This document shows, one piece after another, positions 1 through 10,310 of a stretch of 64,000 nt of DNA; position 1 is the first letter of the stretch, and each line of letters begins with the position of its first letter. Source of the DNA: Jaapia argillacea MUCL 33604 (taxonomy: Eukaryota; Basidiomycota; Agaricomycetes; Jaapiales; Jaapiaceae). A model generated the notes under the pieces. That model was given only the letters and a program-made list of their open reading frames with translations. It was not told where the DNA came from and made no database searches. Position numbers and translations under genes: made by a program. Location: positions 242,785 to 306,784 of the forward strand of contig KL197722.1 in the NCBI GenBank assembly GCA_000697665.1, in the 5' to 3' direction.

Positions 1-206
1 AAACAAGCCGCGAAGCATTCTGGAGGCAAAACTGGACTCGGCTACGTGCAAGCGACGAGGAGGTTATCAGATATTGTTGGTCTGATGCGGAGATAATAAG
101 CGAGGATGGCAAATGGTCGAGGGGCTGGAGAGTGGGAATGTGAGTCAATTTTATGAGTCGAGGACGGCGAGGGGCCGGGATGGGTGATGGGGTGACTTAC
201 TTGGGG

Positions 207-1234
207 TCATTCATCCATGTCAAAGTCGGATCCCTCGGCCTCCTCTTCGTCATCGTCGTCTTCACCAAAGAAATGGTCTTGCTGAACCTCCTCTGGCGAC
301 TCGTCCGTCTTCGACCTTTTACCTTGCTTCTTCTGCCCTAGTGCTACACCAACTTTCCGAGCATCAGGGTCTCCAGCGGGTCGGCGATGGTTTGACCCAA
401 GGTGCAACTCCGGCTCCGAACTAAGCTCCCCACTCCCCATCCTCTCACGAGTTCGAGCTCGCAGCTCCTGTCTCTTGAGGTCCGTTTTGGCGTCCTCCTT
501 GTTCGCCTCCTGATCTGTCGCGGGGGCTGCACCCTCGCCGTGACGGACCTCTGGAGGGAATAGAGAGATGTATTTCTCGAGACGAGGATAATACTGCAGT
601 AAGAATAATGATAAGAATAAATGTCAGCGAAAAGGAAACACAGAAGAACAAAATACATACTAGGATGTAATTTAGGTCCACTCTCAGCTCCTTCAAAGCA
701 TTCTGGAGCTTCTTCCTCGACGATCCTGAGAGATCGTCTTCAGAGAGACGTGTCTTGGTCTGACTGATCTTCCGACACACTTTCTGTCGTTCTAAGACGA
801 TCATCAACAACCCATCCAAATAGGAGAGGACAATCGGGCAGGGAAGAATTCCTCACCAAAAAACTTAATCTTATGATACCTAACAGCCAACGTCCTCTCC
901 TTCTTCGCTATCTCAGCTTTTGCCAAGTCGCCTTCTAAGGACTTCAACCGTCGTTCAGTCGCAACTCGGACATCCGCCGCCAAGTTATCCTAGGAGGTGA
1001 GAAGTGTCTGCATTGATGAAAAATTGAAGAATAGAATGTAATGGGACGAACTTTGGCGAGTAAGCGACGAGTCTGTCTCAATTGTGATTTCAATTTCTGG
1101 ACTCCTGGTAGAGCACCATTCGACGGTTCCTGCGCTCGCGGCCGTCTTGATTTTGATTTGCCTTTAGGATCGTGCGGAACTGGTGCTGATAAAGAGGATG
1201 CATGGTTTGACGCCCCCGTGCGGCTTGGAGCCAT
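207..1234 (-). CDS. EFG1: rRNA-processing protein EFG1
   Basis: Nucleolar protein of the Efg1 family, needed for early pre-rRNA processing of the small ribosomal subunit. I read four exons, 1234-1052, 989-857, 791-661 and 593-207, which join in phase to give 277 residues with a TGA stop at 209-207. The basic N-terminus leads into LKSQLRQTRRLLAK and then the charged helical core (ATERRLKSLEGDLAKAE, VRYHKIKFFERQKVCRK) typical of the family. A loop with YYPRLEKYISLFPPE follows, and the tail is acidic (FFGEDDDDEEEAEG). The ATG at 1234 is the first in-frame ATG and the length matches the family. Introns are 62, 65 and 67 nt. The function is taken from the family; the exon joins are seen in the sequence. 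Confidence 0.88.
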
Positions 1235-1455
1235 TGAGCTGGACAGTGTCTAGCGAATATCGAGGAAATTTTGGGATGCGAATGGGATACGAAACGGTAA
1301 AGCGGTAAGGAAAACCTGAGGGCGTCGTTGATTGGTTGGAAAATCGGGCCGGAGTAACCGGCAACAAACTTGCTGAACTCGATGGTATTCGCACTGAGAG
1401 GCTGAGAACGGTAAACTACACAGTACATGGCATTGTGGTAGTATAATCGATTCGC

Positions 1456-4243
1456 TTATGAGTTGGAAATACCGAGATCTGCGAGCAGCTCCATATGGGG
1501 TGAAGTCGGTGATGGCGTGCCCGAATTCTTTCGACGCCTGGCTTCCTGTTTCGTTGCGTTATCAAAATTGTGTGGGTGACCATGGCCGCTTGGAGAGGGT
1601 CGCCCACTCGAAGGAGAGAATTGGGCATGGCGTGCAGGGGAGGCCCGAGGACGATCGACAGGAGATGGCTGAACATGACTAGCGGGAGATGGCCGAGTGG
1701 GGCCAACAGGAGAAGGTCGATTCGGTGATGGCGCTGGCGTGTATGAATTGGCACTCTCAACATCAACTATAAGTCCATCGTTATCTCCAGACCCCATGGT
1801 TCGGGAGCGAGGACCTGACCCGCTCCTGCCTTTTTTCACAGGTTTTCTCAAGTAAGATATCTGGGAGCTATTTGATTGGACGCTGCGTTGAGGTTTTTGT
1901 GCGTTGTTCTGCCAATGTTGGGTGTTTGCAGTTGTATCAGCTGAGCGATCGTTTCGTGGAGGAGTTTCCACGGGTGGAGGGTTGTGTTGTATGTGTTCGA
2001 CTCGTCTGGGTGCAGGGTGAAGGTCGGGTGGATCTGTTCCCCCATGCTCGCCTCTGGGATTTGAGGGGCCTGGCTGCGAGAGCACGGGTCGTTGGTTGAA
2101 AGGGGATGGAATAATAGGTGGCTGCAAAGCGTGGCTGTCATAGGCCGCCGCCGGTGGTGTCCCGCTGATCTTAGGAATGGGGAAGATGTCGACAAACACC
2201 GGCCCTAAGCCGTCATCTCGATGCTGTATCAATGGTCGTCAGTGAGGACCAGTACATACGCAAGTCTACAACTCACCTGAAAACAGATGATATTAAACCT
2301 CGAGATCAAAATTCGGCGGGGTGGCCAGGTCAGGTTAAATTCTATCTTGAAGTACGGTTGGTGCACTTTTCCGAGACTCCCGACGAAACCATAATCTGGG
2401 ATATGTTCATCAACCTGGTTTCCGGTACGTGGATTCCCCGGTGGTTTGATCATAGCAGCTTTAACATGGCGACCGTCAAATTCAGCGGTGGTCTCGCAAG
2501 CTATGGAACTGAAGGAACTCAAGTTCACGGTTTCGATAAGTGTCGCCTTCTCATCTCTCGCGTAGATCAACTGGGTTCCAAAGACACCCAGTGGTGGCGG
2601 ACTCTCTGTCTCACCGATGTTGCCAAGGTCGACAACTATACATTCTGGCGGGGATTTATCCCAGTCTGACTGGGCCGGCCTAGTACCCAATGGTGTCCTC
2701 GTGAACACAGTGATGGCTAGAAGGAGGGCATATTGAAAACGACCCCTCCGTGAGAGGTGACAGGTCACGACAACGGCAATTGTGCGCTGGTCAGCGGTTG
2801 ATGCGACGCCATTGTCGTCTTGACTGTAGATATCGATGCCGATAATCGCCGGTGCCGGTGACTTCACGAAGTGTGGCATCTTGAAAGTGTGACGGTCGTG
2901 GGTGGATAATGAATAGGCTACGAGTACCGCCGGATGGACGGGATTTTTCTTGGGAGGGCTCTTGAGAGCGAAGAGGAGTGTGTCCTCGTTGAGGAAGGTA
3001 AATGCACAAGCAGTCTCGAAAGGTCGGGAGCCGTGCAAAGAGGACTGGAGATCATCTGATCAAAATCTGCTCCTACGGACATATATCAATATACTCACGA
3101 AAGTTAGGGTCGGAAGAGCTCCTCTGTCCCGGCGCCAGTTGATGGCCAGAATCTCTTGTTCAACAGCAACATTAATCTGAATGCCAATGTGACGACCCTG
3201 AATGCAGCTATAGACAGACGCCTATTCGAGAGGCCGATTCGCCGAGAAAGCATGCAGGAGGCCCACATAATTGATAATACTATCACTATCTGCGTCATGA
3301 TGTGTCTGGATAGTCTGGGGCGTCATTTCCAAGCCCGCAAATGAGAGACAGCGCAGTGCGATGGTCGGTGGTTGGTCTGGTAATGCTAGCCTGAATTAGC
3401 CCAGTTTTCAGCATACGGAATGGTCGAATAGAAGGAAGAGAGACTTGCCGGAGGGTAACCAGGACCAAAAGATCTTGATCCGGATCAATCGCAAAACCGG
3501 CGGGTACAAAGCCCATATTATACTCGTACGACTTCTCTTGATCTTTCAAGTGACGCCATTTCAGAGTCTTGCCTTCTATAAAGGCGAGTATGCCGCCATA
3601 GACACGGGCGGACGCGCAATCTGGCATTCGGAATGACATTATGGCCAGGGAGGGATGGTTTCGATGTCGTGGGATTAACTCTGGGCAGAAGTCGCAGCTA
3701 TGGAGCCCTTCCAATGAGGATGTCCTTGTGCAATACGAGAATGAGGTATCGGTTGGGTAACGGAATGGGGGAGACCGGCTCCGGGTGTTGTAGAATAGCA
3801 GAAGGAGTAGAGGGATTCAGGTCGTACCGTCGCAGAAAATGGGGATTATGGAGAAGGGGGATATTATACTGCCCTGAATGAAAGGGTAGACCATAGAACT
3901 GCCCAAGTTATATGAGGAGCCGCGACAAGATTGCGGAGATGAAACAACAAAAGGGGCTATGTCGATCAATCATATGTCGGGAAGTAACAATCCATCATTC
4001 CCGACACTAAAAGCAAAGATATCAACGAGGTGGGGACAACTGGGCTAATGATAGGAACCACAAGTTTGGTCTTGACAGTGCAGGAGAACAAAAGCACCTC
4101 ACAAGAAAGGGTCTGAACAGCAAGGGAGAGCACAGAGCTCGAATTCATCAGATTCAACAATAAAGACGACAAGGCAGGAGACAACATGGATCAAATCTTC
4201 GCGACATACCTCGAGGTGGACCCACGAAAGCAAACCGTGACAT
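1456..4243 (-). CDS. F-box-like propeller protein, N-terminus unresolved
   Basis: Multi-exon gene resembling the large class of basidiomycete F-box proteins with a C-terminal beta-propeller-like region. Supported parts, in order: an exon near 3714-3430 with YGGILAFIEGKTLKWRH and GFAIDPDQDLLVLV, the class signature; an exon ending at 3099 with INVAVEQEILAINW; an exon 3044-2277 with FAFL-like strand FTFLNEDTLLFALKS; and, after a 53-nt intron (2276-2224), a last exon whose second half is Ser/Pro-rich low complexity and which stops at 1456. Introns 3098-3045 and 2276-2224 are phase-checked. The start is uncertain. Exons upstream of about 3720 must carry the F-box itself, but I could not join them, and 4243 is only a candidate ATG. 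The assignment rests on pattern recognition and would need a profile search. Confidence 0.55.
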
Positions 4244-4343
4244 TGATCCAGGAGACAATACTTGGTAACTGCCAAGAGTCCAAGACGAGTCAGAAAATAG
4301 CGAGGACGGGAGGATCACGAGATTTCTTCATCCAGAGGTAGAA

Positions 4344-6022
4344 TGTGGGTGAGACTCAAGGTACCAGTCGGGTGGATTCAGATCCTGCAGGACTGGCCCG
4401 GCGAGCTCTCAGAATCGGAGCAGTTCCTGTCGAAGCTAGATATTCCCTGACTGCTGACCCTCACGGCCGATACACTTCATGGTGGTGTTTTGATAAGGTG
4501 AAGGTGCTTGTCTCAGAGAAGGGAACGAGTCGGACATTCTCGTCGAGTCGTAGTCACTCGTGCACAGGTCGCCCAAGTCCGCGTTGGACTGCTATGGACC
4601 ATCATGTGATGTCTGACGTCACGCGTCAGGGTGAAACCTCAGGCCCTACCCTCCGAGGTCCTCTTCCGAGCTCTTTATACCCTGGCGAAATATCGGTTTC
4701 CGAGATACTTACTTCAAGTCAACTGGACGTTTCGATAAGTCCTTAGGTCCTAGTACTCGGCTACTGACTAAGAAACCTGCGGTGACCATCCGGTACCACG
4801 ATCATCCAAGCAAAATCTCCACCAAGTAGGCCCACCGACGTCCCCACTGTCAAGTGGAACAATCACACACGAACCCTTCTCCCATCCAAGATTCACGTGA
4901 TTTCACATTTGTGATTCTATAGAAGCCCGTCTACAATTCCCCTCGTCTTTCCGACCTCCCGGTTCCATAGCTCATGTCTGGTTACTGGCAGTATTCTCGG
5001 CGCACGAAACTCATTTTTTGACAGCAGCGAGTTGCACTGACTGAGACTACCATGGCTCCCAGGTGGATGATGCAGGCCTAGGATGATGTGTATTCTGATC
5101 GGTTCTTGGGAGTTTTGATTTCGGACTCTTCGACGAGCGCGTATCCTTTCCTCTCCTCCTGCTGGTGACCATTTCCTGGCTCTGTGCTGTCCTCAGGACC
5201 CTGGGACGCGCGAAACCTAGGCGATTCCGTGACGGAGATAGATGTGCTGACTGAGCTATGGTCGTCAGTAGACACATATGACGACAGCGATTTTGAACCC
5301 CTTATACCCTCATGCCTAGTTTTCTAAGGCTGCAAGCCACATCTCTTGACAGTCTGATCTGGGAGTGACGCATTGGGGTGAATCGGGTTGCTGGTCGATT
5401 AGAGTTGACTGGGGGATACACTTTCCGTCGCGGTGGGCGAAGCATTGTCCCAACTCCCAATTCCGATCTTGGATTAGTGTCCTCGACAGGATTCAGCATG
5501 CACTATCCGTAGGAAACCGAAGTAATTTCATCGACGCATAGTAAGCTATTGTACAGTCGTAAGTTGGTGGAACAGTGGTACAAAGAACAGACACGTGAAG
5601 GAGCATACCAACATGATCTGCGGAGTCGCACGAAGGATCGGGTGTACATGATGAACAAATACAACAGGCGAGAATCGATGGTACAACTGGGATTTAGCAC
5701 AAAAGGTAAAAGACGCAGCAGTGGAAATAGAAGATAAGTTATCGTGGTGATTGAGGACCTCGCAGGACCTGTTATTGCCTCGAGGTTCATAGAAGATATT
5801 GGATGAGGCAACGTGGAGGAGTAGCGCCGAGAGTCAACGATGTGGGGCAATCGAGCCGTAGGGTTGATGGAGAAGTAGATTAAGTGAATGGCGAGATGAA
5901 TGTGAAAGGCATGCGGGTGACAATAAATATGACAACGATGGGCTCTGGTATTGGGGTGGGTGGGTCGGGGGGCTCCTGTTTCGAATGAGGCCATTCCGGA
6001 AGGAACGAACCTCAAGATCTTC
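4344..6022. other. Intergenic stretch, no gene recognised
   Basis: About 1.7 kb between the F-box-like gene and the 3' end of the NCWWFV-motif gene. The open frames here are short, overlap on both strands and carry no family motif. They include a 177-codon minus-strand frame (6036-5503) that lies in the likely 3' UTR of the next gene. TATA-like text (CTCTTTATACC) occurs near 4672-4682 but could not be tied to a gene. I see no repeats or RNA genes. Confidence 0.5.
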
Positions 6023-7170
6023 TCAACAAGTCGCATTGGAGCGAGATTGGGCCGGAACCGGGCCGGAAAGAGCGGGTGCGGATTTAGAGAGCGATAAAGA
6101 GGGAGAGGACAAAATCCTGCGGAGCCTCGAAACGGAGTCGACGTCGGTGGTTGCTTGCGTCGGCGTGGAAGTAGAAGGGGCAGGAACCGAAGAACTCAGT
6201 GGACGTGGAGGGCTAGAGGAGGACCGCTGCGTCGTCGATGTGGATTGGATAGGAGTTGTAGAATCCATCCCGGGCGAGGGACTCGTGTGGTGTCTCCTGG
6301 GCGATGGAGGGGCTCCCGGAGTTGCCTAGGGGCACAAAGGTGGTGAGACAAGAGGTCAAAATTCGTAATCGTATCCCAGAGGCTTACCCTCAGCTCCTTC
6401 CTAAATGCCGTATTGACCTTGTTCGACCAACTGTCCAATTTTCCCTTTGCCTTAGCATCCCCGAATGTCCTCATCAAGCAAGCACCGTGAACATGCCCCT
6501 GAACTCTCCCAAACTTTTTCGCGTCCCACTTTTTCATATTTTCCTCTCCAGCCACCTCCTTCCATAACCCGGCCAATTCCTCTTCCAGAACTAATACAAA
6601 CGTCATCTCATCGTCCTTCGCAAGCTGAACAATATTCTTCCAAATGATCCCCACGAACCACCAGCAGTTGACGGTCCACATATTGTAGATGCCAGCAATT
6701 TTACTGATGACATCCAGGAGAATAACGAGTTTGAGGAGAGGGATGTCATTACGAAGAAAGCCGACAGAAGCGACAGATTGTGATGGATGAGGCCCTGTTT
6801 TCAAAAGAGAGCCCCATCCGAACGCTTCTGCAAAAGTCACCTTGTCCTTGCACCGCGACTTTGCGTGCGGTCGATATAAGGTAAACCAGGTTGCCGCATC
6901 TCGTTCGATACGAAGGTAGGTGGGCTGCTCTAATTGGGGGCCCGCGATGGATACGATCAAGAATTCGTGTGATGGTAGGCCAGGTTCTTTCATCCACATC
7001 AGATCAGAGATATACATGAGGTCAACGTTGTCGGCCTTGGCAGCGTCGGACTTGGCCCACTCGATGAACTTCGAAAGTCTATTGGCCTTGGTATGAAGCC
7101 CGTATTGTTGGGCGGAAGGAAGTTCCGGGATTGTGGATACAGAAACGACATCGGGGGTTGGGGTAGTCAT
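6023..7170 (-). CDS. NCWWFV-motif protein, putative papain-like-fold domain
   Basis: Hypothetical protein of 361 residues from two exons, 7170-6388 and 6325-6023, joined across a GTAAGC...CCTAG intron (6387-6326) in phase. Residues about 25-225 form an ordered domain with GLPSHEFLIV (His68), YLRIERDA and YNMWTVNCWWFVG (Cys169). The last 100 residues are Ser/Thr/Pro-rich. The same domain, with the His and Cys at nearly the same spacing, forms the N-terminus of the chimera at 20485-22575. I do not know a named family. The His...YN-x(5)-NC-xx-F pattern resembles the permuted papain-like proteases and acyltransferases (PPPDE/DeSI, LRAT), so a Cys-His dyad is possible; that is inference. The start ATG at 7170 is the first in frame. 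Confidence 0.7.
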
Positions 7171-7619
7171 GTCTCACGGAATCCTGTGACGTAGATATTA
7201 GTCAATCCTTCGAACTCGAGTAGCTGACACGTACAAAATGCTCTCTCTTCGGTGGCTAGAAGGAGGCGAATCCCTTGGTTCAATGAAGGCGCGGAAGGAT
7301 AGAAACTAGTCAGCTCTTCCGTCATCGGCACAGCTATTCAAGTAAAAACTAGGGTGGAACGTGGTAGATGCAAGGCAGCAAACATAATAGAGGGCCAAGG
7401 GCATTGCGGTTACGCGGGAAGAAGAGCGCCCAAAGAATAACAGTTCTGACGCCGGATCGAAGGAACCACCGTAAACCACCATAAACCACAGGCTGACCAG
7501 TGCTTTAGCGCTGACAACCAGCCGGAGGCAAGATATGAAGAAACCACGTGATTTCGTGACGATTTAATTTAGCACCAAATCGACGACACCAGGAGCAAGT
7601 ATACGTCTATCATGCACAC
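7171..7619. other. Intergenic, 5' flank of the NCWWFV-motif gene
   Basis: About 450 nt between the 3' end of the aldo-keto reductase gene and the start of the NCWWFV-motif gene, both on the minus strand. It holds a short repeated stretch (CCGTAAACCACC / CCATAAACCACA near 7470-7490). No coding signal or RNA gene was seen. Confidence 0.5.
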
Positions 7620-9144
7620 CTACTGTATCCTCACTGGATTCGACGCACCCTTCTCCTCCGGTTCCCCAAAGATGTTGATATCCCACCTCGGGTTATAGTT
7701 GTATGGGATGTTGAACCTGCGAATTCCAAATGGAGTGAGCGTGGATCACGATGGCATGCGGTTAACGACCCGCACCGCGTATAGTTGTTGTGTCCCAAAG
7801 CCGAAATAGTCTCGTAATCTTCCTTCGAAAGTTCAACTTGCTTAAAGTTCGAGATAATCCGCTCTGCATTCGACCGGTCAGCAATTGCCATCTCCGACAG
7901 GCAAACGGAATGCGGGTGATCAACCTTCTTGGACGCTCTTCGGAATTACTGAATAGCCCCTGTACACGCCCCAAGCAACCAAGACCTGCGCAGTTGAAGC
8001 GCCTAACTGTGACGCGATTGCTTGCACCTCAGGGTAGTCGGTTAATTTGGGCTTGCCAACAACTGTTGGGTTTAATGTGAAGAGCCGCCCGAGCGCCAAA
8101 AATCATGGTTAGGGCGAGTTGGAAGTTGAGTAAACATGTAAATGACGCACGATTGTTACCAAGCGGGCTGTAGGCGGTGATATGCACACCCGCTTCTTTA
8201 CAATAAGCAACGAGGTCGTCTTGAGGGAGAAGAGGATGGGCTTCGACTTGGTTTACAGCCTTCGCATTTGATGGAGAACGTGAGTTAGGGACGACTGACA
8301 GCAAGGGGTGGCGGGAGGCGGCTTACAGGTGTAACTCCAGTTGCGGCGACGATTGCCTTGATGTGCTCGGCCGTGAAGTTAGATACACCAACGGCACGGA
8401 CCTACATTTACGGACGATGATGAACAAAAAGTAAGGGATGAGGCAAAGAAGCGCACCTTCCCGGTCTTAGGCAATAATGTCATAGCCTTCCACGTATCCA
8501 CCAGAGATGTGAACAGATCGAGCTCAACTTCGCCCTCCTTGCCTGGAGGGAAAAGGCCCTTTCCGGGGCGAAACGCGACGGGCCAGTGAATCACTACGCA
8601 TCCAAGGTGAGGTCAGTCATTTTAGCTCTACACAAAGACACGTGCAACGTTGGGACCATTCCAGATGGAGAAAGGAATAGAGTGTGGAGCTCACGGTACA
8701 AATCAAGGTATTCAATACCCAATTGCCTCAGGGTCTCATCTAACTCTTTCTCCACATTAATCGGTTGATGGGAGGAGTTCCACAGTTTGGACGTAATGAA
8801 GAGGTCTGAGCGCTGGACAACCGATGGGATGACTTTTTTGAGGACTCTCCCAACCTGTATCGAGCGACGAATCGGGTCTTGATAGTTGAATTCAAGATCG
8901 AACAAGTCGTACCTCGTCTTGGTTGCGATAAACCATCGCAAGATCGAGGTGTCGGTACCCATTCTTCACAGCGATCTCGACCTATCCGCATGTTCGCGTT
9001 TATAAAATGAAACGTATGTAAAAGAAACACAAGGAAAGGGCTCACAGCGTTTTCAACTTCATGAGGTTTCGACAGCCAGGTTCCAAGTCCGATCTGAGGG
9101 ATGGAAACACCGGAGTTCAAGGATAAAGTTTTTCCGAAAGACAT
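7620..9144 (-). CDS. Aldo-keto reductase
   Basis: NAD(P)H-dependent aldo-keto reductase that reduces carbonyl groups on sugars or aldehydes; probably cytosolic. The N-terminal strand [13 protein letters not shown] is followed by the complete catalytic tetrad: Asp46 and Tyr51 in [10 protein letters not shown], Lys79 in ITSKLWN and His112 in LIHWPVAF. Further on come [26 protein letters not shown], a cofactor-binding SVIPKSV near 7900 and a C-terminal PYNYNPRWD. At least six short introns interrupt it, and the last joins HNNYTR to FNIPYN. It stops with TAG at 7622-7620 after the tail GASNPVRIQ. All catalytic residues are present, so it should be active; the substrate cannot be told. The start is the ATG at 9144. 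Confidence 0.88.
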
Positions 9145-10310
9145 GGTGATTGAGGTGAAGGGGTGAAGTGAAGGTGGATGATAGTAGACTTCAATCCAGG
9201 TATGATATATAGACCAAGCGTGTCGTCATCAGGAGGACAGATTCTGCCAGAATTGAGGGAACTGCCGGACCGGAATCACCGGGCATTAGCCATCGATAGC
9301 CGACCGACACTGCAAAATTACCTATGAGCTCGAAAGTGAACCATCTCAGAAGAGTCGACTGACCAGCAAGCCACGGCAGCGACGCCACGCCGGCAGCCCG
9401 AGGCTGTCGAGCTGTTCTGAACATGTCATCACTTTGGAGAGTTCTGCTCCTCGCAGCACTCGAAGCAGATCCCACACGACCTGTCTTCGTAGGTATCGGG
9501 CTGCCGAATGATTGCTTCTTCCCGCAGGGAGAGCGTCAGCCAACAATGCAACGTGGCTCATGGACGCCGAGCCTTTGCACCGCGCCTTTGTCGAACATGG
9601 TCGGAGAGCCGAACGAACCCGTCCGACCGCCTCTGGCTTCGAACGAAAACGGATAAGTAACGTACTTACTCATGCGGGCTTATTCGTGCAGAAATTTCCA
9701 AAGTGGCTGTTGGCAGGGTGAGGACCATCTAAGTGGTTGAAAGTTACGATAGAGGGCCGAAAGAAAAGACAAGTTCAGGTTGTGATGCTGGGTGTCCAGC
9801 GCCAGCAACGTGAACCAAACATGGACCCACTAGTACTGTCTTCGAGTGACCGGTTTTTCCTTTCTTTTGTGCTCAACTTTTTTCTGTTCTGATTTGACCA
9901 TGGATACCGCTTCTTGCTGTCACTGTCTTCATCACATCTCACTTGTGATCATCTCCTCTGTTGTCTTCGGAGACCCGTTGCCAGGACAACCCCACCGAGT
10001 CGCTCTCGACAATCTCTTGTTGCCATTTTGGGAACATTCATGGCAGAACAGAGTCTTGTTCTTCCTTGTTTGATCCCCCTGAGCCAACGTGTCCTGCAGC
10101 CACGGCCTTTGTTTCTGGACATTCCTGGCGCTGAGGCGTCGTAATTGTGTGGCACTCGGTTGTTCTCCTCGAGTCGGATGGACTGCCCTCGCCACTATAT
10201 TAAGAGGCAATGTACTGCCACATGCCGTTGTCACTGCTCCTGGTTTGAGCTCGCCCTCGCCTTCTCACTCATTACACGAACCCTCCCATTTGCACCTGTG
10301 TTTTGTAGGG
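9145..10310. other. Divergent intergenic region
   Basis: About 1.2 kb between the start of the aldo-keto reductase (-) and the start chosen for the low-complexity gene (+). It must hold both promoters. It carries only short overlapping frames without family features. The frame of the downstream gene stays open upstream to 10089 but has no ATG before 10311. A TTTTGTAG at 10301-10308 could be the acceptor of a 5' UTR intron. Confidence 0.45.

Noticed and set aside
5503-6036. 177-codon minus-strand frame
   Set aside because: It overlaps the C-terminal exon of the NCWWFV gene out of frame and then its 3' UTR. The composition looks random and no domain is visible.
10089-10310. Earlier start for the low-complexity gene
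   Set aside because: The frame opens with ATG only at 10311 for a sensible N-terminus. The upstream part has a Cys-rich, unrelated composition and a likely splice acceptor just before 10311.
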